A DNA stretch of 64,000 bases from Bacteroidota bacterium (GTDB lineage Bacteria > Bacteroidota > Bacteroidia > Chitinophagales > Saprospiraceae): contig JAKOVW010000034.1 in assembly GCA_029781865.1 (NCBI GenBank), positions 1 through 64,000 of the forward strand, given 5' to 3'. The notes below the pieces were generated by a model. That model was given only the letters and a program-made list of their open reading frames with translations, was not told where the DNA came from and did no database searches. A program made the position numbers and the translations under genes. Shown here piece after piece: positions 18,472 through 27,063 of this stretch (position 1 is its first letter; each line of letters opens with the position of its first letter).

Positions 18472-19212
18472 TTATTTAATGATTTTTCGCAATTGTTCGT
18501 CGGTAGTTGCAACGCATTCGTTCCAGCTTTTCCAAAAATTATCGTAAGATCCGGCACCATTAATGGCTTCGTAATCTTCTTTAAATTTTATATCCTGGTC
18601 AAATTCAGCATAGTGATCAAAGCTATAAACGATAGCTGCGTCATTTCCTTTTTTGCTCCAAAGGTCATTGTAAAAAACTCTCATTGAAAAGGAATATTTT
18701 TTTGCATCCCAAACCGCTTTCATTTTTTTCATTAAATCTGCAAACTGGTATCTCATGCCTGGTTTAATGTCCATGACCCATACATCGAGATGTTTGGGAT
18801 CATAATTTGCAGGAGTATAGGAAAGATCATCCTGTAATTTCCACAAATTGGTTTCACCATATTCTTCGACATGTGCATCTACATTTTTATCCCAGTCTTC
18901 ATCATGTTTTGCATTTCCATTGGGTTGATTATCCAGATCAGTATACGTAAGGGGCCCCATGGTCCAAATATACCATCCGTCACTGCCGGTTCCCTCAGTG
19001 ATTTGTTGTAAAAATGCCCTGTGGGGACCGGAGCTGTGATATGCAGCATTATGTGCTTTAACTCCGTCTTCAAATTGTTTTTCATGACCCTTCTTAGGTT
19101 TCATAAAATTGTTGTTGTACATCTGGTATGTTTTTTTTGCAGCGGTTGACTGCGCGCTCAAAAAACCAGCAAGACAGAATAATGAAACGGCAATAAATAG
19201 AAACTTCTTCAT
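18472..19212 (-). CDS. Secreted protein of unknown function
   Basis: 246 residues with a signal peptide (residues 1-20, M-K-K-F-L-F-I-A-V-S-L-F-C-L-A-G-F-L-S-A). The mature part is rich in Trp, Tyr, His and Lys, with two similar halves: (K-K-G-H-E-K-Q-F-E-D-G-V-K-A-H near 40-55 and K-P-G-M-R-Y-Q-F-A-D-L-M-K-K near 150-163). Such a repeated strand-helix pattern resembles ferredoxin-like dimeric alpha/beta barrels, but I cannot name a family. No lipobox or T9SS domain. It is separated by 63 bp from the O-methyltransferase gene upstream. Confidence 0.75.
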   Translation of the reverse strand: MKKFLFIAVSLFCLAGFLSAQSTAAKKTYQMYNNNFMKPKKGHEKQFEDGVKAHNAAYHSSGPHRAFLQQITEGTGSDGWYIWTMGPLTYTDLDNQPNGNAKHDEDWDKNVDAHVEEYGETNLWKLQDDLSYTPANYDPKHLDVWVMDIKPGMRYQFADLMKKMKAVWDAKKYSFSMRVFYNDLWSKKGNDAAIVYSFDHYAEFDQDIKFKEDYEAINGAGSYDNFWKSWNECVATTDEQLRKIIK

Positions 19213-19275
19213 ATTTGCTTTTTTAAGTTAAGAAAGTTAAAAGTAGAATTAAATTTTGAATACTTTAAAATTAAT

Positions 19276-20322
19276 TTATTTATATGCTATGGCTGCGCTG
19301 GCTGGACCGGTTAAAGGTATAATGGTTGTGTTTTTAAATCCAACTTGTTTGGTCCACTTGTTAAAATCTGAAAAAGTGTAATCAAAACCCTTGCCCGTTT
19401 CAATCAGCATGTTTAAACTCATCATCAGCCCAAATGCATTATTATTTCTTTCTTCATCAATGATGTTTTCAATTGTAACCAATGCTCCTCCTTCCGGTAA
19501 AGCATCAAATGCTTTTTTTATCAGACGTATTTTGTTTTCTTCATCCCAATCATGGAGAATGTTTCCCATGGTGATTACATCAGCCTTTGGTATGGATTCT
19601 TTAAAAAAATCTCCTTTGGCCGTTTTTACTCTGTCGGCCAATTGAAAATGGTTAATATTGTTTTGTGCAATAGGTTCTACCTGTGGAAGGTCGAAACTAA
19701 TACAATTCATATGACTCTGATTCAGGGCAACCATTATTGAAAACATACCACTTGCCCCACCGGCATCTACAAGTGTTTTGTATTTCGAGAAATCAAATGT
19801 TTTTGCAAATAAAACAAAATTGCCCATTTGTATTCCACTCATCGCTTTCATGAATTCCGCTAATCGCTCCGGAGAAGAATAAAGAATTTCGAAAAGATTA
19901 ATTCCTTCTTTCGCTTCGTTTTGAGGTAACCCCGTTTGTAATGCTTGCTCAAGGTTGCCCCAAAAGCCATATAAGCGGTTATTGGCCATTTCGAGAATTC
20001 CACCAAGATAACTTGGTTTGTTTTTGTCAAGAAAAAACGCTGTATTGTCGTTATTGGAATATTTTGCATGCTCCAACAATCCTTCTCTTTTTAAAAAGCC
20101 AAAGGTGGTTAAGGTGTCCAAAAAGTCATAAACATGTCTGTCAATACAATTAAAATTCAACATTTTTTTAATTTGTGAGCCATTTAAATTTGGTGTTTGT
20201 GCCAAATGTGTAAATAGTTCCAGTTTTATTGCAGTGAGCAAGGTTTTTGAAGCCCAGAATCCAAGTCCGATTTGCATGATGCTATCTGGAGATAAAGAAG
20301 GGCCTTGATTTGAATTTTCCAT
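19276..20322 (-). CDS. SAM-dependent O-methyltransferase (plant/fungal OMT-like family 2)
   Basis: 348 residues. The N-terminal ~100 residues are helical and resemble the winged-helix dimerisation domain of family 2 O-methyltransferases. The Rossmann domain carries motif I V-D-A-G-G-A-S-G (residues 185-192), F-D-L-P-Q-V (motif II), G-D-F-F-K-E (motif III) and N-I-L-H-D-W-D-E (255-261) in which His is the usual catalytic base. It would methylate a hydroxyl of a small molecule (family members act on phenolics, hydroxyindoles or carotenoids). No biosynthetic cluster surrounds it, so the substrate is open. Confidence 0.88.
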   Translation of the reverse strand: MENSNQGPSLSPDSIMQIGLGFWASKTLLTAIKLELFTHLAQTPNLNGSQIKKMLNFNCIDRHVYDFLDTLTTFGFLKREGLLEHAKYSNNDNTAFFLDKNKPSYLGGILEMANNRLYGFWGNLEQALQTGLPQNEAKEGINLFEILYSSPERLAEFMKAMSGIQMGNFVLFAKTFDFSKYKTLVDAGGASGMFSIMVALNQSHMNCISFDLPQVEPIAQNNINHFQLADRVKTAKGDFFKESIPKADVITMGNILHDWDEENKIRLIKKAFDALPEGGALVTIENIIDEERNNNAFGLMMSLNMLIETGKGFDYTFSDFNKWTKQVGFKNTTIIPLTGPASAAIAYK

Positions 20323-20446
20323 AATTTATAAGTTAATTTTTGTTTTTAATGTCAGAGCAAGGTAAATAAATTTCTTTTTTTAAAAGTGAGTTTTATCATT
20401 TTACCTTCAAATAAAATTTTTCTTATATAATAACCTGATATTGATC

Positions 20447-21286
20447 TTAATTATCTTGTTTTTTAAGGACGATAATGTCTTGAAAATCCAGGCTGGTTTC
20501 TCTGCTTCTTCCGGACCACCAACCAGGGTTAAATTGTTGAATGCTTAGTTTGTTCGTTTTGATAAATTCAAGCACCAGTTCGTACCGGAAGGCAATATTT
20601 GCATCTTTTACTTTTTCATCATGGAGAAAATAATTAGCAAACCTGTATTTGAAAAAGGGATCCGGGGAACTATTTAGTAATTGTTCAGATTCCGGGGTGA
20701 TCAGAAAAAAAGTACAGAAGCAATATTTCCCACATTTTAGAACCCGGCTAATTTCCCGAAAATACTGTTTAATTTCATCTTCCTGCATATGTGTAAATAC
20801 AGAGGTCAGAATGACAAGATCAAATTGTTCGTCGGGATATGGGAAAACAAATTCGGATGCTTTGATTGTGGTTGTTAAATTATACAGATCATTTCGCAGG
20901 GGGATATGAATGAATTTAAAATTGTCAAAAGAGCGATAAGCGTGTTTGCACCAATTGATACCCTCCTCTACGATATCAAAACCATCATATGATCCTTTAG
21001 TAGTCAGATAAGCGGATAGAGGCCGCGCAATTCTGCCTATTCCACACCCAACATCCAGAATCTTGCTGTCGGGTTTTAATTCACACTGGTTGATGAAATG
21101 TTGTAAAAAGGTGTTTCCGATTTTTACAAAGTTACCCGGGCCGATAAATATTTTACCTTTAGGAGGAACCAGGGCGGGTCTTTTACCTGTAATTTTATCA
21201 AATGCGTCAATTGGAAAGTAATAAATCCGTCTGACCATTCTTCTCAGATTGGGACTCAGGGCATAATAAATTTTTCGCAACCACAT
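20447..21286 (-). CDS. Class I SAM-dependent methyltransferase
   Basis: 279 residues from the ATG at 21286; an upstream TTG at 21331 would overlap the preceding gene and is less likely. SAM motif I is I-L-D-V-G-C-G-I-G-R-I-A (about residues 75-86), followed by Y-D-G-F-D-I-V-E-E and a post-I acidic residue, then L-V-I-L-T-S-V-F-T-H and E-I-S-R-V-L-K. This is a methyltransferase_11/25-type domain. The basic, aromatic N-terminus (WLRKIYYALSPNLRR) could associate with membranes. It follows the T9SS propeller gene by 22 bp, so both may be cotranscribed; substrate unknown. Confidence 0.85.
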   Translation of the reverse strand: MWLRKIYYALSPNLRRMVRRIYYFPIDAFDKITGKRPALVPPKGKIFIGPGNFVKIGNTFLQHFINQCELKPDSKILDVGCGIGRIARPLSAYLTTKGSYDGFDIVEEGINWCKHAYRSFDNFKFIHIPLRNDLYNLTTTIKASEFVFPYPDEQFDLVILTSVFTHMQEDEIKQYFREISRVLKCGKYCFCTFFLITPESEQLLNSSPDPFFKYRFANYFLHDEKVKDANIAFRYELVLEFIKTNKLSIQQFNPGWWSGRSRETSLDFQDIIVLKKQDN

Positions 21287-21308
21287 TTTATAAATAGCAC
21301 TATGGCCT

Positions 21309-22808
21309 TCACTTAACAGAATGTTGTACAATCATTTTTTGAATGGAATGGAAATTTTTGTTTTTAATGCTTATATAAATGAGTCCATCCGGTACGGTAG
21401 TTAAATCCATAATTGCATTTTGCACATTCAATGAAGTATAATTAAAGGTCGATTCAAGTATTTTTTGTTGATTCAAATTATAAACTGTAACTATAGATGG
21501 AATTGAATGTTTAGAATTAGATTCAATAATCAGCTCGTTTGAAATCGGGTTCGGATAAAGATAGAAATGAGTTTCATCCTGGTTGTTATACGATTGTGTT
21601 CCTGTAATTTCGGCATCATACTTCCAAACTTTACCGTCATGGGTTGCAAAATAAACCTGATTGCCATCTACTGCAAGTGACCCCTGCGACTGACCATCAT
21701 TCGCTCCCGTGATTCCATTATTGAATGCATGCCAGTTTATACCATCCAATGAAGTATAGATACCTATACCCGTTGCTCCGTTGGAGCTACCTGAATGAAA
21801 GAAAATCTGACCATTCCGGGTGGTCACGATTTTTGTAACTTGTTGACCATATTGTACCAGGTAATCCGGCAGTCCTTTGGCCGGATAAATTATATTATTT
21901 TTTAAATCTGCGCATGCGATGCCGTTTTTCCAGCCCAGCGACCAAAGAGCAGCGCCGGTCCAGATTAATTTGTTATCTGCCGTAAAACCAAAACCAGATA
22001 CATTTCCGCTTAACGTCAATGGATGCAATACACTATTGCTGTCTTTTAATGATTGATTTGATGTCTGACAAGTAAATACATCTGCCGGTTGCCAGCTTAG
22101 GCCTTCGTCATCAGAATAAATAACGCCGGCGCTTTCCGTGCCTGCATAGACCCGATTCGTTTCATCAACATTGATTCCATAAATTGCTCCGTCATTGTCA
22201 ACATTAAACCAGGATGGATAATAACAGGGATAATTTGTTTTGATGCTGATATTTTCATTGATTCGTTGAAAAGTATTTCCGTTGTCTGTGGATTTATATA
22301 CCCATGACCACTTTGCACCTACCCATATGGTTCCATTGGTTGATGCAGCCATACAGAATGCGCCTAAGGCAGGATTGATATCAACGGCTGCATTCCTCCA
22401 TGTTTGAGAAGATTGGTCAAAACGGAATAACCAGGGATCATTAAGATCAGTTCTGAAAATTCCTGCAATTAATTCGTTATGTTGATTTGTAATAATGCAT
22501 TGTACATTGTTTTGATGACTGGAAGGCAACGGAATGGCTGGCATTGCGGTAAATATTCCTGATGGCGACTGCGTGTTGGATTTGTAAACAACACCTGGAG
22601 TAGTACCCGTGCCGACCAGTGTATAATAAATATCGTGATTCGCGGAAATGGTCATTTTAGGATAGACTCCGGAAGGTAAGCCGCTTGCCCATAAGGTCCA
22701 ACTTGCATTCTGGCTATAAGATAATATGTAATTCAATTGTAGTAGAAGAATACAGGCCTTTCTCAAATTAAATTTAGCCAAGATTCTATTTTGAGATGTT
22801 GGAATCAT
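21309..22808 (-). CDS. T9SS-secreted propeller protein
   Basis: 499 residues from the ATG at 22808 (a TTG at 22838 adds ten residues). A basic N-region and hydrophobic stretch (A-C-I-L-L-L-Q-L-N-Y-I-L-S-Y-S) form the signal peptide. The body carries repeated propeller blades with Asp-box-like motifs (S-T-D-N-G-N-T-F, Y-S-D-D-E-G-L-S-W, S-L-D-G-I-N-W) and ends in a T9SS type A sorting domain (F-Y-L-Y-P-N-P-I-S-N-E-L-I-I-E to Q-K-M-I-V-Q). Likely surface-exposed; no glycosidase catalytic set is evident. Twin palindromes (22874-22938) lie just upstream and a methyltransferase gene follows closely. Confidence 0.82.
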   Translation of the reverse strand: MIPTSQNRILAKFNLRKACILLLQLNYILSYSQNASWTLWASGLPSGVYPKMTISANHDIYYTLVGTGTTPGVVYKSNTQSPSGIFTAMPAIPLPSSHQNNVQCIITNQHNELIAGIFRTDLNDPWLFRFDQSSQTWRNAAVDINPALGAFCMAASTNGTIWVGAKWSWVYKSTDNGNTFQRINENISIKTNYPCYYPSWFNVDNDGAIYGINVDETNRVYAGTESAGVIYSDDEGLSWQPADVFTCQTSNQSLKDSNSVLHPLTLSGNVSGFGFTADNKLIWTGAALWSLGWKNGIACADLKNNIIYPAKGLPDYLVQYGQQVTKIVTTRNGQIFFHSGSSNGATGIGIYTSLDGINWHAFNNGITGANDGQSQGSLAVDGNQVYFATHDGKVWKYDAEITGTQSYNNQDETHFYLYPNPISNELIIESNSKHSIPSIVTVYNLNQQKILESTFNYTSLNVQNAIMDLTTVPDGLIYISIKNKNFHSIQKMIVQHSVK

Positions 22809-22873
22809 CAATTGTTTAATTTGATTTGAAATTTTCAATATACGAGTGAAGCAGGAAGAGAAGAGACAAATTA

Positions 22874-22938
22874 AATACGTATTACTGCTTAAAGATAAGC
22901 TTAAATCTCGAATTTAAAAACAACAGTGAATACGTATT
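22874..22938. promoter_or_regulatory. Pair of identical 10-bp palindromes
   Basis: AATACGTATT occurs at 22874-22883 and 22929-22938, start points 55 bp apart, flanked by CAGT-like bases in opposite orientation. They lie between the pirin gene's 3' end and the start of the propeller gene at 22808, so they could control that gene. Confidence 0.45.
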
Positions 22939-22953
22939 AGTATAGCCGGTGAA

Positions 22954-23826
22954 TTAAATTTCCATGGGTACCTCCATCAATAAAAATTCTGAATTGTCGA
23001 TGGCTGTGATTTGGATCTTGTCCACATCCCAAATCCCAAATCCATCGCGGGTTTTTAACATCTGTTTCTCGATATTTAAATCTCCATTCAAAACAAATAC
23101 ATAAACGCCGTTTCCTTTTTTTCTAATCGAGTAATCCATAGAAATTCCTTTATCAAATTTTCCAACATGAAACCAGGCGTCCTGATAAATCCAAACTCCG
23201 GGATCATCAGGATAAGGGGAAAGAATCTGCTGTAATTTATTATGGCGGTCGTTTACATCCAGTGTAATTTGATCATATCTCGGAGTAACGTTTCGTTTAT
23301 TTGGAAACACCCAGATTTGTAAAAACTTGGTTAGTTTATCTTTGTTTTTGTTGAATTCGCTATGTTGGATTCCAGTGCCGGCACTCATGACCTGTACGTC
23401 ACCATGTTTGATAATCGCTATATTCCCCATATTGTCCTTGTGTTCAAGGTCGCCTTCCAAAGGGATGGAAATAATTTCCATATTGTCATGAGGATGGGTA
23501 TTGAATCCCATTCCGGCTGCAACGGTATCATCATTCAGCACTCGCAGAACTCCAAAATGCATCCTTTCTGGGTTGTAATAATTAGCGAAGCTAAACGTGT
23601 GATAACTATTCAGCCATCCGTGATCTGCATGGCCACGGGTCTCTGCTTTGTGTAAAACTGAATTTGCCATAATTGATGAATTTGTATTGGGTATATGATT
23701 GAAGCCAAGAACTTCCAGTTCTTTGAGTTCGTCAATATTATTTTTAATCAGGTTGCCAAAGGCGGATGAAGCGGCGAATATTCCAGTGCCCATCAGTCCT
23801 TTTTTTAAAAATTCCCGTTTATCCAT
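22954..23826 (-). CDS. Pirin family protein (bicupin) with Tat-like leader
   Basis: 290 residues. Residues 1-25 (K-R-E-F-L-K-K-G-L-M-G-T-G-I-F-A-A-S-S-A) look like a Tat- or Sec-type leader, unusual for pirins, which are mostly cytoplasmic. The N-terminal cupin holds the metal ligands T-H-P-H (His111, His113) and H-S-E (His155, Glu157), as in YhhW-type pirins, some of which have quercetinase activity. Other family marks: G-W-L-N-S-Y-H-T-F-S-F-A-N-Y-Y-N-P and G-T-G-I-Q-H-S-E. The function could be dioxygenase-like or redox-sensing; not decided by sequence. It is followed upstream (70 bp) by an SRPBCC gene in the same direction. Confidence 0.88.
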   Translation of the reverse strand: MDKREFLKKGLMGTGIFAASSAFGNLIKNNIDELKELEVLGFNHIPNTNSSIMANSVLHKAETRGHADHGWLNSYHTFSFANYYNPERMHFGVLRVLNDDTVAAGMGFNTHPHDNMEIISIPLEGDLEHKDNMGNIAIIKHGDVQVMSAGTGIQHSEFNKNKDKLTKFLQIWVFPNKRNVTPRYDQITLDVNDRHNKLQQILSPYPDDPGVWIYQDAWFHVGKFDKGISMDYSIRKKGNGVYVFVLNGDLNIEKQMLKTRDGFGIWDVDKIQITAIDNSEFLLMEVPMEI

Positions 23827-23896
23827 ATTTTGTTGTTTTTATAGAATTCAAATAACAGTTTAACTAACGATCTGGTTTAATCCATAATTTAATCTT

Positions 23897-24319
23897 TTAG
23901 TTCAACTCAGCAAGTTCCTTTAATTTGGTGTTCATTGCTACATATCCGGATTTTATTTTTGAATTTAAGTAGTTTTTAAAAAGTGGAACTAAAATACCTG
24001 AAAATGTCTCTTCTTGTTTAAATAAGGTAGTGCCATTTCCTAAGTCGATTAAAATAAAACGATGTTCTCCATCAAATAAGCCGGGTATCATAAGGACTCC
24101 TTTCCAGATAAGTTGTTTGTTGGTCTGGTATTGAAGAACTATAGGGGTAAAGTTCATGCCCGTAATGCTTACCTTGATTTTATTTCCTGACGCAACTATT
24201 CCCTGGATGGATTTAATGAACGGATTCCATTTGGGATAGCTATCGAAGTCCGTAAAAATTTTCCATACTTTATCAGGGCTTGCTTGTATGCTGATTACCG
24301 TTTTAACATCAAAGGACAT
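23897..24319 (-). CDS. SRPBCC domain protein (polyketide cyclase/START-like)
   Basis: 140 residues forming one SRPBCC fold: I-S-I-Q-A-S-P-D-K-V-W-K-I-F-T-D-F at the start, Y-P-K-W-N-P-F-I-K, then alternating strands and a long C-terminal helix (Y-L-N-S-K-I-K-S-G-Y-V-A-M-N-T-K-L-K-E-L). The fold binds hydrophobic ligands in a deep pocket; the actual ligand is unknown. Cytoplasmic. It lies 70 bp upstream of the pirin gene and 59 bp from the next gene, so it may be part of a short operon. Confidence 0.85.
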   Translation of the reverse strand: MSFDVKTVISIQASPDKVWKIFTDFDSYPKWNPFIKSIQGIVASGNKIKVSITGMNFTPIVLQYQTNKQLIWKGVLMIPGLFDGEHRFILIDLGNGTTLFKQEETFSGILVPLFKNYLNSKIKSGYVAMNTKLKELAELN

Positions 24320-24378
24320 AGGGTTACAATTTGTTTTTTATAAATTAATTTCCTGCGTTGAAATTCAGATCCGGTCAA

Positions 24379-24684
24379 TTATTTTCTGAAGCTCAGTTTG
24401 GCCAGAATTCTTGCAGAAGCCGAATCAGAGGTGGCCCCAAATCCGGCAACCAGGATACCTTTCAAACCATGATTGGATTCAATGGCATATACTACGGCTT
24501 CATCGGCAGGATCGGTATTGCCTTCATATCTGTAAACATGTACGATCTCAAAAGCCTCTGCTTCGTATTTGCCGTGTTCGCAGCTAATGCAGTTCTCGTC
24601 GAGATTGAAATCAATGGTAAAACCTTCTGACCTGAAAGCCGTAATGGCTTCAGATACAGTCCCGTAATCATATTGTGGATTCAT
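24379..24684 (-). CDS. Small conserved Bacteroidota protein of unknown function
   Basis: 101 residues, acidic, no signal peptide. The pattern T-V-S-E-A-I-T-A-F-R-S-E-G-F-T-I-D-F-N-L at the N-terminus, C-x2-C near residues 33-36 and E-A-F-E-I-V-H-V-Y-R-Y-E-G-x-T-D-P-A-D-E-A-V-V-Y-A-I matches a small Bacteroidota family that is sometimes labelled phosphoribosylpyrophosphate synthetase, a name the short sequence does not support. Function unknown. A TATATTTG element ends 5 bp before the ATG, implying an almost leaderless mRNA. Confidence 0.75.
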   Translation of the reverse strand: MNPQYDYGTVSEAITAFRSEGFTIDFNLDENCISCEHGKYEAEAFEIVHVYRYEGNTDPADEAVVYAIESNHGLKGILVAGFGATSDSASARILAKLSFRK

Positions 24685-24688
24685 ATAG

Positions 24689-24696
24689 CAAATATA
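24689..24696 (-). promoter_or_regulatory. -7 promoter element next to a start codon
   Basis: Minus-strand TATATTTG fits TAnnTTTG and ends 5 bp before the ATG at 24684. No -33 TTG at normal distance. Confidence 0.35.
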
Positions 24697-24752
24697 GATT
24701 GAATTATTTGACGATTTGAATTCAAATTTAATTTACTTGATTTATGATTTAA

Positions 24753-24773
24753 CAGTTTTAGTTTTTAAAACTG
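24753..24773 (-). terminator. Hairpin after the cytochrome-like lipoprotein gene
   Basis: 8-bp stem CAGTTTTA/TAAAACTG with a 5-nt loop, 57 bp past the stop at 24830 on the minus strand. The following tract is AT-rich but lacks a T-run, so termination is only likely. Confidence 0.35.
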
Positions 24774-24829
24774 AATTGTAAAGTCACGATACAGTTTGTA
24801 TTTCGGTCAGCATATGAAGTTATTCCGAA

Positions 24830-25327
24830 TCACTGCACATTTGGGATAGATTTAAACTCCTGGTTACTGAAGGGATTGAACTCCGGAATCTTAACCACAT
24901 TATATTCAAACTTTACTGCACGATGACAATCATTGCAGGTATTGGTCAGGAGATTATAATTCTTTTTAAACAGATTTGAATTTTTCTGCAGAATGGAATA
25001 GTTGATACTATCCAATGCAGGGTATATCATAGGGATGCGTTCTGATTCAGTTCGTTCTTTTTGATAATTCTGAATGGCTTCCATGCCTTCTTTAATTTCA
25101 TGCGATTCGAATTCCGCAAGTTTCCAGTTTTCCTGGATTCCGGCAAACCAAAGTTTGGCATGGTGCATCTGAATGCTGCTCATGAATTCACCAAAACCAG
25201 GTTTATACGTATCGCTTAACTTTTGCTCAAGGCTATCAATCCTGGATTGTAAATTCGGAATTGAACTGGAAGGCGTTTGACAACAGATCAGTCCGAGAAA
25301 AAACAGAAGTACGAGAAGTCGGGTCAT
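24830..25327 (-). CDS. Lipoprotein with a single CxxCH haem motif (cytochrome c-like)
   Basis: 165 residues from the ATG at 25327; this start gives a good type II signal (L-L-V-L-L-F-F-L-G-L-I-C-C, lipobox L-I-C-C) and removes an overlap with the upstream gene. After a short coiled stretch (residues ~25-40) the protein is helical, with His and Trp residues (M-H-H-A-K-L-W-F-A-G) and one C-N-D-C-H at 131-135 that should bind haem c. The architecture, a mostly helical domain with the haem motif near the C-terminus, resembles cytochrome c' / c-556-like proteins (CxxCH near the end). It would sit on the periplasmic side or outer membrane. It follows the CAAX protease gene by 10 bp. Confidence 0.75.
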   Translation of the reverse strand: MTRLLVLLFFLGLICCQTPSSSIPNLQSRIDSLEQKLSDTYKPGFGEFMSSIQMHHAKLWFAGIQENWKLAEFESHEIKEGMEAIQNYQKERTESERIPMIYPALDSINYSILQKNSNLFKKNYNLLTNTCNDCHRAVKFEYNVVKIPEFNPFSNQEFKSIPNVQ

Positions 25328-25337
25328 AAAATAAAAT

Positions 25338-25901
25338 TTATAAAATAAATCGTTCGAGAATTGCAATCAGATTACCTGTGGCATGCATGGCTATTGGCGT
25401 ATAAATAGATTGACTGTTATATTTTGCATAGGCATAAATGCATGCATCAGCAAACGTTTGGATAATTCCTATATTCGATGAAAGTGTATTTTCATAAGCA
25501 AACGAATGCATGGCTGTAAATGCAATCGCTTGAATCATTATAGCTCTGATACGTTTGACTTTCCACTGTTCCAGTTTGAACAATAATATACCTCGAAAGA
25601 GAAGCTCTTCAGCAACAGGCGCAAGTATAACGATACCTGTGATTTGGATTATCGAAGATGGAATATTGTGTTTCCATGGCGATGCTTCCAATAAATTTAC
25701 GCTATACAATGATATTTCAATCAAGATAATCAATAACAGGAATAATAGCCACCAGGTAAAAAAATGCCTGAAATTTATTGGTTTCCTCAAGTACAAATCT
25801 TCTTTAGAAAATTTGTTTCGTTGAATGGCATTTCTAATGAATAAGATGGCGAGAAGGAATGGGATAACCCGAAAGAGGGCATTTCTTATTTCTTCATACA
25901 T
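25338..25901 (-). CDS. CPBP family intramembrane metalloprotease (CAAX/Abi type)
   Basis: 187 residues with about five membrane helices. The three conserved motifs are present: E-E-L-L-F-R (Glu98, Glu99, Arg103), F-T-A-M-H (His132) and H-A-T-G-N (His173). The family cleaves substrates inside the membrane (for example CAAX-like peptides) or protects against bacteriocins; here no toxin or peptide gene is adjacent. The cytochrome-like lipoprotein gene follows after 10 bp and is probably cotranscribed. Confidence 0.88.
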   Translation of the reverse strand: MYEEIRNALFRVIPFLLAILFIRNAIQRNKFSKEDLYLRKPINFRHFFTWWLLFLLLIILIEISLYSVNLLEASPWKHNIPSSIIQITGIVILAPVAEELLFRGILLFKLEQWKVKRIRAIMIQAIAFTAMHSFAYENTLSSNIGIIQTFADACIYAYAKYNSQSIYTPIAMHATGNLIAILERFIL

Positions 25902-26149
25902 TCGGCAGGTATTAATTTAAGTCACAAAATCCAATTCCAATGATTACACTTTAATTTGAAGAATAAAAATAATTGGTATTTCATTAATCCACCAGCATTT
26001 TTATGAAGCTTGTTGTTTATTTGTATTGGAATCAGATTGCGATCCTGCGTAAATCGGATTTCGGAAAAAATGCTTTATTGGATTTTTGAATAATGTATTC
26101 ATATATTAAATGTTCGACACAGAAAATGGTAACTAATTCAAGTGCTAAG

Positions 26150-26641
26150 TTATTTATCCGCCCGTTTTAATGTCATATCCTGTTTGCTGTAGAAAAAGCT
26201 GTGATTCATATTCTGTTTGAAGAAATTTTTTAAATCAGCGCTTCTTCTAAAATGCTCATCAATGTTCTCGGTCACTTCTGAAAGGGTTATGCGGTCATTC
26301 GATAGTATGAATAATTTATAAAATGAATATTTTCTTTCCGGTTCATTTGGGTCATAAAAGTACATGTTGAGAAATGGAATTCCATCGATCAAAGAGGTAT
26401 ATGCAAAAAGCACATCTTTTTCTTTGATGCCATCTTTGATCTTTTCAATTTTGTAAGTGTAATCATCAGACTTACTTACTTTATAAGATTCTTTTTCTAA
26501 TGAATCTTTCCAGGTGCCAAAAAGATTCGGGTTGACCTGAATTGCCGGTGCATCTATTGGTATGGTTGACTCATAAGGACATCCGGAAAATAGGATAGAG
26601 ATAGAAATGAAGATGGAGTATTGCAAAATCTGTTTCATCAT
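26150..26641 (-). CDS. Lipoprotein of unknown function
   Basis: 163 residues with a lipoprotein signal (I-L-F-S-G-C, Cys at residue ~21). The mature part (N-L-F-G-T-W-K-D-S-L, Y-K-V-S-K-S-D-D-Y-T-Y-K-I, followed by alternating strands and a final helix) suggests a small lipocalin-like beta barrel. No family is recognised. It stands alone, with 53 bp to the next gene downstream. Confidence 0.72.
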   Translation of the reverse strand: MMKQILQYSIFISISILFSGCPYESTIPIDAPAIQVNPNLFGTWKDSLEKESYKVSKSDDYTYKIEKIKDGIKEKDVLFAYTSLIDGIPFLNMYFYDPNEPERKYSFYKLFILSNDRITLSEVTENIDEHFRRSADLKNFFKQNMNHSFFYSKQDMTLKRADK

Positions 26642-26694
26642 CGTTAAATTTATTAGCTAATAAATGAAATCAAGTTTTAATATGATTCTCAAAT

Positions 26695-27063
26695 CTACCT
26701 GGCATTTGGGTCTTGTTGGTGTAAGCCGTGAATATTTCCATCCGGGTCTGTAAAATAGGCCAACCAGCCTACGGAAGGTATGGGCATTTTGGGTACGACA
26801 ATTTTGCCACCGGAAGATTCCACTTTCGTTATGAATTTGTCAATATCCGTAACATTTATGGAATTGGCTATGGGCTGATTTGGGTCTCTTTTTTTCATGA
26901 TGCCGCCGTTGATTCCGGGCGTTTGGTCATCACCCGTGATAGCCAGCCAATATGGCTCATTGCCAAATTGCTGAAAATTCCATCCAAAAACATCTTTGAA
27001 AAAATCCATCGTTTTTTCCGGGTTATTGCAAGGGATTTCAAAATGTACCACTCTGTTACTCAT
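26695..27063 (-). CDS. VOC family protein (glyoxalase/bleomycin resistance-like)
   Basis: 122 residues from the ATG at 27063; an upstream in-frame start at 27129 adds 22 residues unlike the family. One VOC module pair is visible: V-V-H-F-E-I-P-C-N-N-P-E-K-T-M-D-F-F-K-D-V-F-G-W, then S-S-G-G-K-I-V-V-P-K and Y-F-T-D-P-D-G-N-I-H-G-L. The C-terminal D-P-D-G-N motif is standard. Possible metal ligands are His5 region and the late H-G-L. Activity unknown. Confidence 0.88.
   Translation of the reverse strand: MSNRVVHFEIPCNNPEKTMDFFKDVFGWNFQQFGNEPYWLAITGDDQTPGINGGIMKKRDPNQPIANSINVTDIDKFITKVESSGGKIVVPKMPIPSVGWLAYFTDPDGNIHGLHQQDPNAR

Noticed and set aside
26001-26102. 33-codon minus-strand ATG frame between the CAAX protease and lipoprotein genes
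   Set aside because: Reads plausibly (M-N-T-L-F-K-N-P-I-K) but frames of this size are common in AT-rich DNA and no supporting signal was found.
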